A DNA stretch of 64,000 nucleotides, taken from NCBI RefSeq assembly GCF_012272835.1, contig NZ_JAAWWK010000002.1, positions 275,357 through 339,356 of the forward strand, read 5' to 3'. Positions 8,778 to 18,075 of this stretch are shown here, in pieces. Within the stretch, counting starts at the first letter, position 1, and each line of letters begins with the position of its first letter. Position numbers and translations under genes: made by a program. The DNA is from Spongiibacter thalassae (GTDB lineage: Bacteria; Pseudomonadota; Gammaproteobacteria; Pseudomonadales; Spongiibacteraceae). The notes beneath the pieces are model-generated. The model did not search any database. It was not told the DNA's origin and saw only the letters and a list, made by a program, of their open reading frames with translations.

Positions 8778-10418
8778 TCAGCTTGCGGGGGGCTGGTCGC
8801 GCAGCGCCCGTCGCAGAATTTTTCCCACTGCGGACTTGGGTAACTCATCGACAAAGGTCACGCTTTTAGGAACTTTGTATCCAGTGAGATGCTGGCGACA
8901 GAAGTCCTGAAGGGCCGCTGCTGTCAGGTCGGGGTTGGTGCTCACCGCGTAGAGCGCGACGGCCTCGCCGCTTTTTGTATCCGGTTTGCCAATCACCGCC
9001 GCCTCGACAATATCGGGGTGCTCGTAGACGACATTTTCTACTTCATTGGGGTAAACGTTGAATCCGGAGACGATAATCATATCCTTGAGCCGGTCAACAA
9101 TGCGGAAAAAACCGTCCGGTTCGCGCAGGGCGATATCGCCGGTGCGGAAAAAGCCTTCGTCATCAATGGCTTCATCTGTCGCTTCAGGGCGATTCCAGTA
9201 GCCGCGCATGACCTGACCGCCGCGCACGACCAGCTCACCGGCTTCGCCGTCGGGTAGTTCGTTGCCATCGGGGTCGACGATTTTCACTTCCTCGCCGATC
9301 TGGGCCTTGCCCACTGTGCCGAGGCGGCAGTTGCGCTGGGTATTGATACTGACAACTGCGGTGGTTTCCGACAGACCGTAACCCTCGAACAGCGGTGTTC
9401 CAGTGCGGGCGGACCACTCCCGGGCGACCTCGGGGACCAGGGCGGCGCCGCCAACAATGGTGCCCCGGTTATGGCTCCAGTCGATCTCATCGAACTTCGG
9501 GTTTTGCAGCATGCCGACCAGCATGGTGTTGACTGCGGCGAACCCGGAAAAGCGGCAGGATTTCATGGTATCCATCATGCCGTCGAGGTTGCGTGGGTCG
9601 GGGATCAAGATCGACTGGCCACCATTGGAGAAATTGCCGATCAGATAAAGGGTAAAGCCGAATATATGGTAGATCGGCAGCGGGGCAATCAGCACTTCAA
9701 TAGCCTCAGGATCGAAGCCCGCGTCGTCAGCTCGCATGGCTTCTGCCTGACGCACATAGGTGTAGAAATTACCGTGGGTCAACATCGCACCTTTGGCGAC
9801 ACCTGTAGTGCCTCCGGTGTATTGCAACACGGCAATATCCGTCATGTCAGCGCCATCGCTTGACAGGGGCGTGTCGCCGCCGGCGTGGAGAGTCTCTGGA
9901 AAAGTAACTACCCGCAGCGTGTTTGTCAGGGCCGTATCGGGGGCCGGTTGGGCCTCCATCATATCGAAAATATTGGTGATAATGAGGGTTTCGACCGGGG
10001 TATCAGGCAACACCTTTTCGGCTTTGGGGAGAAACTCACTGAGCATTACGATGGCGCGGGCGCCGGAGTCGTTCAGTTGATGTTCAAGCTCCCGCTCGGT
10101 GTACAGCGGGTTGGTATTCACCAGGATCAGACCGGCGCGGAGTATGCCCCAGGCTGCTACGGGGTACTGCATAAGGTTCGGTAGTTGTATCGCCACGCGA
10201 TCACCGGCTTGCAAGCCCCCTTCATTGCGCAGCCAGGCGGCAAAGCTGCGGCTCTGTTGTTCCAATTCCGCGTAGGTCATATCCTGGCCAAGTGCACTGA
10301 ACGCGACGCGGCCGGCAAACTGTGACACCGCCTCATCGAAGATATCGATCAGATTGCTGTGCCCGGGTGAGGTCAAGGCTTCGACAGTACGGTCGCAATA
10401 GGCGAAACGCATGCTCAT
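8778..10418 (-). CDS. long-chain fatty acid--CoA ligase (AMP-binding)
   Basis: An adenylate-forming ligase that activates a carboxylic acid to its CoA thioester. The 546-residue protein has the AMP-binding P-loop YTGGTTGVAKGA, the GYGLSETT motif, the hinge region FRTGDIALREPDGFFRIVDR and the C-terminal catalytic lysine in PKSAVGKILRR. Size and motifs fit FadD-type ligases, but chain-length preference cannot be deduced. AAGGAG lies about 9 nt upstream of the chosen ATG; an ATG two codons later is also possible. It follows the MFS gene by 80 bp on the same strand and probably feeds the CoA-dependent enzymes of the same cluster. Confidence 0.93.
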   Translation of the reverse strand: MSMRFAYCDRTVEALTSPGHSNLIDIFDEAVSQFAGRVAFSALGQDMTYAELEQQSRSFAAWLRNEGGLQAGDRVAIQLPNLMQYPVAAWGILRAGLILVNTNPLYTERELEHQLNDSGARAIVMLSEFLPKAEKVLPDTPVETLIITNIFDMMEAQPAPDTALTNTLRVVTFPETLHAGGDTPLSSDGADMTDIAVLQYTGGTTGVAKGAMLTHGNFYTYVRQAEAMRADDAGFDPEAIEVLIAPLPIYHIFGFTLYLIGNFSNGGQSILIPDPRNLDGMMDTMKSCRFSGFAAVNTMLVGMLQNPKFDEIDWSHNRGTIVGGAALVPEVAREWSARTGTPLFEGYGLSETTAVVSINTQRNCRLGTVGKAQIGEEVKIVDPDGNELPDGEAGELVVRGGQVMRGYWNRPEATDEAIDDEGFFRTGDIALREPDGFFRIVDRLKDMIIVSGFNVYPNEVENVVYEHPDIVEAAVIGKPDTKSGEAVALYAVSTNPDLTAAALQDFCRQHLTGYKVPKSVTFVDELPKSAVGKILRRALRDQPPAS

Positions 10419-10498
10419 GAGGGTATTCTCCTTATTATTAAAGGTTAGAGAGATATAACTTATTGGAACACGCTGGCTCCCATGAGGCCAGCGCTTAC

Positions 10499-11899
10499 TT
10501 AGCGCTCCAACGCTACCGCAATTTCCCGGTGACGGGCTGCGTCGAGTGGGTAGCGGCGAATAATAATCAGCACAAAAACGAACAGGCAGGTCAGGAGTGG
10601 GCCAGCGACAACAGCCAGGCGTACTATTGACTCTGTGGCGATCTCATTCGGTGCGGCGCCCCGTGGAAAACTGATGAGATCCAGGGCAATGCCCGCGAAA
10701 AAACTGCCCAGACCATAACTGGCCTTGGTGGCGAAGGATCGGGCGGCGAAAAACAACCCTTCCTCGCGTCTACCTGTGGCGAGTTCATGTTCATCGGCGG
10801 TGTCGGACAGCATTGAGTCCAGCAGAATAACAAAGGCGATAAAAAAGCCCTGGGCAGCACCGTTGAACAGGTAGACCGTCCATAGTTTCTCGGCGACGGT
10901 GACACCCTCCAACGCTCCTGCCAAAAACAACAGTATGGGCACCGATGACAATAGCGCACCCAGCAGGGCACACAATCCCGAGGCCAGTCGTTTATCGAGC
11001 TTTTTGGACAGGCTTTGGGCGATGGTTGACGCCAGTAAAATCCCAAGCAGGGGCGAGGTTGCCAGCAATGCGAGCTGGTTGGAGTCAAAGCCGAATACGT
11101 AGGTTGCCACATAAACCAGCAGGGTCAGGCTGATGCCAGCGAGGACATTGAACATCAGCGTTCCAAAAAACAGAATTCGAAAAGCGTGTTCACGCAGGGT
11201 GGTAAACACATCGAGAACTGCAAACACCGGGTGGCGGTTTCGGTGTTGTTGTGCAGGCGCTTTCAGCATGGGAATAAAGTGAAAGGTGGTGGCGATACAC
11301 CACAGCATGGCGACGCTGCCGAGCACACCGGCAAACAGCCCGAATCCACCGTAATTATCAGGGTTCAGCATGCCGTTGCTGAAGGCCTCAGTGGCGGGGA
11401 AAAATACCGCGAAACCGACAACAGACACCACCAGGGTACCGAAGTAGGAGAAAAACACCCGATAACCGATCAGCGAGGTTCGTTCATGATAGTCCCGCAC
11501 CATTTCCGCTCCGAGGGACAAATGGGGCACGAAGAACAGGGTTAACATCAGGCGCACGGCCATTGCACCGCCCAACAGCCACCAGAACAGACCCATCTGG
11601 CCCAGCCCCTCAGGAGGGCTGAACAGCATAAACACGGCGATTCCGAAGGGCACACTCCCGGCAATCATAAAGGGGTGGCGACGGCCCCAGCGGGAGCGCC
11701 AGTTGTCGGAAATTTGCCCTATCATAGGATCGGTAATGGCGTCGATCATGAGTGCAATGAGCGAGGCGGTGCCGGCGAGGGAGCCGGACAAACCCAGCAC
11801 CTGGTTGTAGTAAAAAAACAGAAAGGTGACGAAGGCGCCCTGTTTAACGCCGTCGGCAAGTTGGCCGACGCCGTAACCGATTTTGCTGGTCGCTTTCAT
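10499..11899 (-). CDS. MFS transporter, GPH (glycoside-pentoside-hexuronide) cation symporter-like
   Basis: A 466-residue, about 12-helix permease. The N terminus (KIGYGVGQLADGVKQGAF) and the DPMIGQISDNWRSRWGRRHP loop between helices 2 and 3 are typical of the GPH/melibiose-carrier group. Bacterial members of this branch also occur in non-sugar catabolic clusters, so a sugar substrate should not be assumed. The start was placed at 11899 because it gives the conserved N terminus and overlaps the stop of the upstream dehydrogenase by 4 bp (ATGA). A longer frame to 11971 would add 24 uncharacteristic residues. Confidence 0.88.
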   Translation of the reverse strand: MKATSKIGYGVGQLADGVKQGAFVTFLFFYYNQVLGLSGSLAGTASLIALMIDAITDPMIGQISDNWRSRWGRRHPFMIAGSVPFGIAVFMLFSPPEGLGQMGLFWWLLGGAMAVRLMLTLFFVPHLSLGAEMVRDYHERTSLIGYRVFFSYFGTLVVSVVGFAVFFPATEAFSNGMLNPDNYGGFGLFAGVLGSVAMLWCIATTFHFIPMLKAPAQQHRNRHPVFAVLDVFTTLREHAFRILFFGTLMFNVLAGISLTLLVYVATYVFGFDSNQLALLATSPLLGILLASTIAQSLSKKLDKRLASGLCALLGALLSSVPILLFLAGALEGVTVAEKLWTVYLFNGAAQGFFIAFVILLDSMLSDTADEHELATGRREEGLFFAARSFATKASYGLGSFFAGIALDLISFPRGAAPNEIATESIVRLAVVAGPLLTCLFVFVLIIIRRYPLDAARHREIAVALER

Positions 11900-12972
11900 T
11901 GGCGAATATGCTCCGGGTTGCTGTCGGCAAGTAAGGCGAAGGGCCCCTGTTTCATACTCAGTGCAGTGCACCAGGCGCGATCGATATCGCTGGAACTGGC
12001 AACGCCGTGGCTTTCAATGGCGATGGCCGCATCCACCAGGGCGCTAACCAGTGGCGTAACCACGTGTGGGTTGGCATGGTTGACAAAACCCGTAGCGAGA
12101 AAGGAAGCGTCGGGGTAGTCGTAGAAGCCCGCACCGGTCTTGCGGCCCAGACGCCCATCGTCCAGGTAGCGCTGCAGGAAGGCGCTGATATCGGGCTGCC
12201 TGGCGGCCCTTACGGGGTCTTCCCGCGGTTCCCGCCAACTGTCGGCGACGACATCAAGGCCGAACAGGTCCATAAGTGCAAAGGGGCCGAGGGGAACGGA
12301 AAACCGTGCCATCCATGCACTATCAATGTCTTCCACACTGGCCCGCCCGTTAATCACTTCCCACTTGGCCGCCTGGAGTACCGGGCCGAGGAGGGCATTG
12401 AACACGTAGCCAGGGTATTCCTTTTTCAATACCAGGGGCTCCGCAGCCAGGCTGTGCACATAGCGTTCCAGCAGGTCTACATTTGCCTTGGTACAGCGCG
12501 GTCCGGCGACAATATCGAACAATAGCGCGCCGAAGTGCGAGTGCAGGGCTGCGAAGCGCTCGCCGTAAACGAGGGCGCTGTCCATGTCAGATACCAGCAG
12601 GGCCGAGGTGTTGGAGGTCAGCAGTGTGTCGGCAGAACAGAGGGCATCCAGCTCGGTGAATAGCGTCCGTTTCAGTGCCATGCGTTCGGGAATGGACTCA
12701 CTCACCAGGCCGACACCACGCACCGCCTTGGCCAGGTTGCTCTCAACGGTGACTCTATCATAGGCAGCACTCAGGTCGTCTGCACCGCAGTAGCCGATCT
12801 CAACCAGATGCGCGCCGATAGCCTGTTGCACCAGGGGAACGGCTTCCAGAACGCCGTGTTGCAGGTCGTGTACGACTACCTCGTAGCCGGACAGTGCAGC
12901 CAGCAGTGAATTGAAACAGCCCATTGTGCCACCGCCGACAAAGGCGACTCGGTTGAACTCTGCCACGGTCAT
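11896..12972 (-). CDS. 3-hydroxyacyl-CoA dehydrogenase, NAD-binding family
   Basis: A 358-residue NAD-dependent 3-hydroxyacyl-CoA (or 3-hydroxyacid) dehydrogenase. The Rossmann motif VGGGTMG lies near residue 12, followed by the conserved SNTSAL segment and HSHFGALLFDIVAGPRCT, in the place of the HFFNP motif. C-terminal helical 3HCDH repeats carry PGYVFNALLGP and RKTGAGFYDYP. Sequence patterns place it in the 3-hydroxybutyryl-CoA/carnitine dehydrogenase group; the substrate is open. It overlaps both neighbours by 4 bp (ATGA), with the ADC-like gene upstream and the MFS transporter downstream. Confidence 0.88.
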   Translation of the reverse strand: MTVAEFNRVAFVGGGTMGCFNSLLAALSGYEVVVHDLQHGVLEAVPLVQQAIGAHLVEIGYCGADDLSAAYDRVTVESNLAKAVRGVGLVSESIPERMALKRTLFTELDALCSADTLLTSNTSALLVSDMDSALVYGERFAALHSHFGALLFDIVAGPRCTKANVDLLERYVHSLAAEPLVLKKEYPGYVFNALLGPVLQAAKWEVINGRASVEDIDSAWMARFSVPLGPFALMDLFGLDVVADSWREPREDPVRAARQPDISAFLQRYLDDGRLGRKTGAGFYDYPDASFLATGFVNHANPHVVTPLVSALVDAAIAIESHGVASSSDIDRAWCTALSMKQGPFALLADSNPEHIRQ

Positions 12973-13793
12973 TTCAGCGCTCGCGTTGGTCGCTCCGGCA
13001 GTACCAGGTTGGTGCTGCCCCGGGCGACAATGGCGGGCCGATAGGCTACAACAGGTAGGCCAGCCAGCGCGTTGACAATATGGAACTGGGTGGGGTTTTG
13101 TTCCCAGGTAAGGCTTGCCCAGTTGACGCTACCGCTGCCGACCTGCGCCTCGTGGATAGTGGTCGCAGAGGGGAAGGTAGTGATTTCATGGCGGGGTTGG
13201 CCATAGCCGCCAACCGCGGGCAGATAGCGCCAGCCAATGGGGTTGTCGCGGCCGGCCTTTTCCGCCGCGCTGGCGGCAATTTCTTCCGCTGTTGGCGCGC
13301 GAAGTTCGTCGATACTCATCGCCACAATGGGGCTGCCGAAGTGCTGGGCCGAACAGTCCCAACGGCCACTGGATATGCGGTGCTCGGGAATGTCTGCGTA
13401 GATCTTGGGTATACCCTGCAGCTCCCGGCCACTGAGGATCGCGTCGGTGAGGTTTTCCCACATTACCAGGGTATAGTCGCCTTCCAACTGCTCGGTTTCA
13501 CCGGCGTAGCGCACGGCGGCACTAACGCCAATCAGGTTGTAGCCGCGACCGGCCAGCCAGTCAACCTGCTTATTACAGGCGTAGGTCACGGTTACCAAAG
13601 GCGTTTCCGCCACCTCCAGGGGCTCGGGCAAATACTGCTGAAGTGCCTCGCGCTCGGTTTCGTAGGACACGATCATCATGGTCACGTCGTGGTACCAGCC
13701 TGAGGTGCCGGGGCCAATGTAGCGTGGGCCGAAGTGCGCCGGCATTTGATAGCTGGCATTGGGGTTAGGTTTGAACATGTTTTCCAGCCTCAC
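12969..13793 (-). CDS. acetoacetate decarboxylase family protein
   Basis: A 274-residue member of the acetoacetate decarboxylase-like superfamily. The lysine in GRELQGIPKIYAD sits at the position of the Schiff-base lysine of true decarboxylases. Many relatives in catabolic clusters act on other beta-keto acids or as aldolases or cyclases, so the reaction is uncertain. The GTG start at 13793 overlaps the TonB receptor stop by 4 bp (GTGA); an ATG at 13778 (residue 6) is the alternative. The end overlaps the dehydrogenase start by 4 bp. Confidence 0.85.
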   Translation of the reverse strand: MRLENMFKPNPNASYQMPAHFGPRYIGPGTSGWYHDVTMMIVSYETEREALQQYLPEPLEVAETPLVTVTYACNKQVDWLAGRGYNLIGVSAAVRYAGETEQLEGDYTLVMWENLTDAILSGRELQGIPKIYADIPEHRISSGRWDCSAQHFGSPIVAMSIDELRAPTAEEIAASAAEKAGRDNPIGWRYLPAVGGYGQPRHEITTFPSATTIHEAQVGSGSVNWASLTWEQNPTQFHIVNALAGLPVVAYRPAIVARGSTNLVLPERPTRALK

Positions 13794-16189
13794 TGCAGGG
13801 TGTAACGGAAGTCGAGATGGTAGGAGGTTTCGTCGGGAAGCGATGCGTACACGTAGTTGCCCGAGATCAGCGGTTGATCCAGTGTCAGTACGTTTTCCCG
13901 CTCCTCGGTCAGGTTCTTGGCGTTAAGTACCAGTGACCAGCGGCCGCTTTCCTCCTTCAGACCCAGTCGAGCATTAATCTTGGTCGTCGCCTCCTGCAAG
14001 GAGAATGGGTCGTTGTCTGTGTCCGTGAAGTGCTCGCCCTGGTGGAGGGCGTCAACGCCGGCCAGCAGGTTTATGCCGCTGTTGAACAGGGGGATATCCA
14101 GCGAGGTATACAGGCTGGCGCTGACCTCCGGCGCAAAGGCGAGGGGCTCACCTGAAAGATCCTGGAACGACGGCGCAGTGGGATCACTTTGGGGACCGGT
14201 TTTTTCGTTGTAGCAGGAGGGGTCACCTGTGCCCGATTCGGTGCCGGCCTGGGGCACTGCACAAAGGTACTCATCGTAGGTTGCATCTACCAGGCCGGCG
14301 CTGCCGCCAATAGACAGATAGGGCACCGGTGGCAGCCAGAAGAAGTCGAACTCCAGCCCCTGGGTGGTGGCGTCGGCGGCATTGGTGACAAAGATCTGGG
14401 TGCCATCGAAATTACGCACCTGCAGATCCTGGTACTGGGTGTAGTAGATCGCTCCATTGAGTATCAGCGAGCCGCCAAACAGCTTGCTCTTTATACCAAT
14501 TTCATAGGCGTTGGCCCGCTCTGGTTCAAAGGTGAGGTTGTCGTCGGAAAATACCGCTGCGGCGAAGCCGCCGCTTTTGAAGCCCTGGGTATAGGTTGCG
14601 AACAGGGTGATTTCCTTGGCGACTTCCCAGGTGACGGTAAATTTTGGGGTGAAGTCGTAGTCGGAGGCATCCAGAGTGACGTCGAAATTTTCCTGGCCGG
14701 TGGTAATAGGACCTGCTCCCGGTAAACCTTCACGCTGGGACAGAATATTGCCGGTTCGCTTGTCTTCGCCGTAACGCAGGCCGAGGGTCAGGGTCAGGGC
14801 GTCGGCTACCAGCCAATCAAACTGGGTGAAATAGGCCACACTGTCGGTTTCAACCCGGGTGATGGCGTACAGGGTTTCAGCTTGCCCGTCATCCTCCACG
14901 GTCTCCACGGGAACGGGGACGGAGGGGAAGAAGCCAAAGTCGGACTGGGGGTCATAGGCACCGCCGGCCCCCGCGATGTAGGCCGCGAACCCGGCGCCGT
15001 TGGTCTGGGATATCGACGAGCCGTGATCGGTTTGCGCGGCGAATACTCCGGCGACAAAATCAACCCCGTGACCAATACCGAACAGGGCCGGTAATGATCC
15101 GGCAAAGCGCAGTTCCACCTGGTCCTGCTGGTAGAAATTAGGTTCGCCGTCACGGGTGCCGAAATTGATAAAGTCGATGGGTGAAAAGTCGCCGTCAATG
15201 GCGTAGGGACCTTCGAACTCCGATGTGCCGGCGATAAACGTCATAGCCAGGGTGTTGGCCAGCCCGACTTCACCGAAATCCTTGGTGTACTTGAGGTTGG
15301 CGGAGGTGGTATCCCGGTTGGAAAAGGTTTCGCTGTCCATCGAGGTCGTGTTATTCCAGGGGTCATCCTCGAACTCGGGGTCGCCATTTTCCTCGCTGCG
15401 GAACTGGTCCCGGGAGCGCTCGCTGGCTTTGGCGATCTGAGTGATAAGCCCCACTTCCCGGTGCTCCGAGGCCCAGAGGTTCAACAGCAGTTCCGAACTG
15501 TCGTCGATCAGCCACTTGATCTTGACCCGGCCGCCACGGTCTACCATGTAATTTTGCTCATCGCGGGCAGTATTGTAGAGATGGCTGTCGCGATAGCGGT
15601 AGCGCAGGGCGATGCGCATCGCGAGCTTGTCGTCGATCAGAGGGAGGGATATCGCACCCTCGGCCTTCACCTCGTCATATTTGGCAGTACCCACGTTGAT
15701 ATAGGCCGACCGGTCAAAGCTCGGGTCGGTGGTGGTAAAACTGAATACCCCCGCGATAGTATTCTTGCCGAAAAGTGTCCCCTGGGGGCCGCGCAGCACC
15801 TCCACCCGTGCCATATCGAATGCCGTGTCGTTGATATAACTCGCCCGACCGTAAAAAACATCGTCAATCGACACACCAACCGACGGCTCCAGTCCCCGCC
15901 CCAGTGGCGGCGTGCCAAAGCCCCGAATGGTTAGAACCGGGGAGTGTCCCTGTGAATTGTTGAACTTAACGTTAGGGGTATACTGAACAAGCTCGCCGAC
16001 ATCGGAAATGGCTTTGTCGTTAAAAAACTCGCTTTCGAAGCTGGCCACGGAAATTGGCACATCCTGCAGGTTTTGCGCTTTTTTCTGGGCCGTAACGATA
16101 ACTTCCTCGATAACCCGGTTTTGCCCGAATGCGGACAGGGAGATCATCGCTAAAAGCAGGCCTGTACCGGGAAAAAAGTTTCGTAACAT
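13790..16189 (-). CDS. TonB-dependent outer-membrane receptor
   Basis: A 799-residue outer-membrane active-uptake receptor. It has a signal peptide (about 1-22, ending near SAFGQ), a TonB-box-like EEVIVTAQ, a plug domain (VPISVASFES, then VEVLRGPQGTLFGKN), and a 22-strand barrel ending in the typical aromatic-containing C terminus (YHLDFRYTLQ). It resembles the large receptor family used by marine and sphingomonad bacteria for complex organic substrates rather than siderophores. It is the first gene of a tightly overlapping unit with the ADC-like protein, dehydrogenase and MFS transporter, so it probably imports that pathway's substrate. Confidence 0.92.
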   Translation of the reverse strand: MLRNFFPGTGLLLAMISLSAFGQNRVIEEVIVTAQKKAQNLQDVPISVASFESEFFNDKAISDVGELVQYTPNVKFNNSQGHSPVLTIRGFGTPPLGRGLEPSVGVSIDDVFYGRASYINDTAFDMARVEVLRGPQGTLFGKNTIAGVFSFTTTDPSFDRSAYINVGTAKYDEVKAEGAISLPLIDDKLAMRIALRYRYRDSHLYNTARDEQNYMVDRGGRVKIKWLIDDSSELLLNLWASEHREVGLITQIAKASERSRDQFRSEENGDPEFEDDPWNNTTSMDSETFSNRDTTSANLKYTKDFGEVGLANTLAMTFIAGTSEFEGPYAIDGDFSPIDFINFGTRDGEPNFYQQDQVELRFAGSLPALFGIGHGVDFVAGVFAAQTDHGSSISQTNGAGFAAYIAGAGGAYDPQSDFGFFPSVPVPVETVEDDGQAETLYAITRVETDSVAYFTQFDWLVADALTLTLGLRYGEDKRTGNILSQREGLPGAGPITTGQENFDVTLDASDYDFTPKFTVTWEVAKEITLFATYTQGFKSGGFAAAVFSDDNLTFEPERANAYEIGIKSKLFGGSLILNGAIYYTQYQDLQVRNFDGTQIFVTNAADATTQGLEFDFFWLPPVPYLSIGGSAGLVDATYDEYLCAVPQAGTESGTGDPSCYNEKTGPQSDPTAPSFQDLSGEPLAFAPEVSASLYTSLDIPLFNSGINLLAGVDALHQGEHFTDTDNDPFSLQEATTKINARLGLKEESGRWSLVLNAKNLTEERENVLTLDQPLISGNYVYASLPDETSYHLDFRYTLQ

Positions 16190-16444
16190 TGCAAATACTC
16201 CGCTTTTCCCCGCTTTAACAAGCTCTTTGGGGAATCATGTTTTTATTGTGCGCACGGTGGGTTGCGCTATAGTCAGGTCGAGTATGCTCCTGGCTGCGAG
16301 TGGCGGCCACGACGTAGCGTGTCGGTGCGTGGATAAATCTCAGGCCTGCTTTCAATTGGCATTTATTTATACTTAGTATACAAGGTCTTACGTTGTTCAA
16401 ATGCCCGTTGCACGTGGGCTTCGGTTCCTGATTGAGTACAGCGA
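16190..16444. promoter_or_regulatory. divergent promoter region between TonB receptor and XRE regulator
   Basis: The 255-bp divergent intergenic region should hold promoters for both directions. Its most distinctive element is the palindrome TATACTTAGTATA at 16368-16380 (6-bp arms around one T), 65 bp upstream of the regulator start. It could be an operator for the adjacent XRE-type regulator or overlap -10 boxes on both strands. No clearly spaced -35/-10 pair was found. Confidence 0.45.
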
Positions 16445-17278
16445 ATGAAGTTTGTAAAAGATGAATTTGCCTTTCCCCGGTTCCTCAAGTTCTGGCGGGG
16501 GGTGTTTAAAGTTAGTCAGGAGGAGCTGGCCTTTCAGCTGGGTTGCTCACCGCGACATGTGAGCCGTCTTGAGACCGGCGAATGTCGGCCGAGCGAAACC
16601 CTGATTCAGCAGGTTGCCGATACCTTGGGGCTGGGCAAGCGCGATCATAACCATTTGCGCATAGCCGCAGGTTTTGCGCCGGATGAACCGGGGCTGGACT
16701 TCAACAGTCGCGAGATGAACTGGCTGCGCAAGGCGATGTTGCGCACATTGCGAGCCCTCGATCCACTGCCGGCCACACTGCTCGATAGTCGCTCCAACAT
16801 ACTTATGGTCAATCGGGGGTTTGTCAGCCTTTTTACCCAGCAGGTGTCGGAAGAATTGCTGGCGAAGCTGGATAATAACTTCGACTTTGTCTTTGCCAAC
16901 GCCGATCCCGAACATGAGGAGGGACGTGCCGACACCTTGTCGGCCATTCTTATGGCCAGTCAGCAGGCGGCCTTGTTCAGCAACAACGCCGAAGACCTGC
17001 AGCATATTGTCGAAATGGAAAAGCACCCCGCAGTGCCATCGGACTGGAAGCAGCGAGCGGCGGGTATGGAGCCTATGGCGAGCTTTCGGGTGCAGCTAAA
17101 GGTGAATGGTCAGGAAGAAAACTTTTTTAATGTCAGCACTACCGTGGGGGCACTGGGACCTGCGGCCTTTCTGTCTGAGCCTCGATTGACCATTAATATC
17201 CTCTACCCGGAAGACGAAGACCTCGATCTGACAGCTGTGCTAAGGGAGGACGCCCGTCACCCCTTGCTGTTCTATTGA
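16445..17278 (+). CDS. XRE-family regulator with MmyB-like ligand-binding domain
   Basis: A 277-residue transcription regulator. An N-terminal Cro/C1-type helix-turn-helix (about residues 12-70, with VSQEELAFQLGCSPRHVSRLETG) is followed by a PAS-like MmyB ligand-binding domain (about 95-265, with NSREMNWLRKAMLRTLRALDP-type and LDSRSNILMVN segments). MmyB-like proteins in actinobacteria and proteobacteria usually sit beside, and control, a dehydrogenase or catabolic gene and bind fatty-acid-like ligands. It is divergent from the TonB receptor and convergent with the SDR. Control of the cluster is inferred. Confidence 0.87.
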   Translation: MKFVKDEFAFPRFLKFWRGVFKVSQEELAFQLGCSPRHVSRLETGECRPSETLIQQVADTLGLGKRDHNHLRIAAGFAPDEPGLDFNSREMNWLRKAMLRTLRALDPLPATLLDSRSNILMVNRGFVSLFTQQVSEELLAKLDNNFDFVFANADPEHEEGRADTLSAILMASQQAALFSNNAEDLQHIVEMEKHPAVPSDWKQRAAGMEPMASFRVQLKVNGQEENFFNVSTTVGALGPAAFLSEPRLTINILYPEDEDLDLTAVLREDARHPLLFY

Positions 17279-17301
17279 CTTGTCGTCTCTGGCCGCTGCG
17301 C

Positions 17302-18075
17302 CTAGCCCGCATGGGCCACTGAGCCGCCGTCGAGCACCAGGGTATGCCCGCACATCCACGCCGATGCCCGGGAGGCGAGATAGATAGCGGTACCGGCGAT
17401 ATCCTCTGCTTGACCTAAACGTCCACGGGGGATGTGCGTCGGCGCGGTAACGGATTCCTCATCGACAATATACGCGGTCAACTTGCTGGCGAAAAAGCCT
17501 GGTGCAATGCCGTTTATATTCACATTATCCTTGGCCAGATCGGCCGCCATATGCCGGGTAAGCTGGATCACCGCGGCCTTGCTGGCAGAGTAGGAGTAGT
17601 TCTCCAGTTTGGGATGGGTGATGCCGTTGATTGAGGCGATATTAATGACCCGTGCAGGGTCTGCTTTGCTGCCCGCCGCCTTGAGCTGAGGTAGCAACAT
17701 CTGGGTCAGGAAAAACATCGACTTCACATTCACCTGCATAATCTTGTCCCAGCCATTTTCCGGGAACTCTCCCAGCGGCGCGCCCCAACTTGCACCGGCG
17801 TTATTAATCAATACATCGATCTTCGCCTCCCGCTGTTGAAGGGCTTTGGCAAAAGCCTCGGTGCCTGCCTGTGAACCCAGGTCGGCCACCAACGGAATGC
17901 ACTCCCCGTAAGCCGAAAGCTCCTCTGCGCAGGCCATCAGCTCCCCTTCCTTACGCGCGCTGATATAAACCCTGGCACCGTTCTCAAGAAAACCGCGAGC
18001 CATCATCGCGCCGAGCCCCCGGGAACCGCCGGTAATCACAACCGTCTTGTCGGCAATGGAAAACAGGTTTTTCAT
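17302..18075 (-). CDS. SDR-family NAD(P)-dependent oxidoreductase
   Basis: A 257-residue short-chain dehydrogenase. The cofactor motif TGGSRGLG lies near residue 14, NNAG near 90, and the catalytic Ser-Tyr-Lys set is seen in INIASINGI and YSYSASKAAV. The C terminus CGHTLVLDGGSV is typical of the FabG-like classical group. It is often annotated as gluconate 5-dehydrogenase-like or 3-oxoacyl-ACP reductase-like; the substrate is unknown. The start at 18075 was chosen because the longer frame (to 18144) would put 23 unconserved residues before the Rossmann fold. It converges with the XRE regulator. Confidence 0.88.
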   Translation of the reverse strand: MKNLFSIADKTVVITGGSRGLGAMMARGFLENGARVYISARKEGELMACAEELSAYGECIPLVADLGSQAGTEAFAKALQQREAKIDVLINNAGASWGAPLGEFPENGWDKIMQVNVKSMFFLTQMLLPQLKAAGSKADPARVINIASINGITHPKLENYSYSASKAAVIQLTRHMAADLAKDNVNINGIAPGFFASKLTAYIVDEESVTAPTHIPRGRLGQAEDIAGTAIYLASRASAWMCGHTLVLDGGSVAHAG

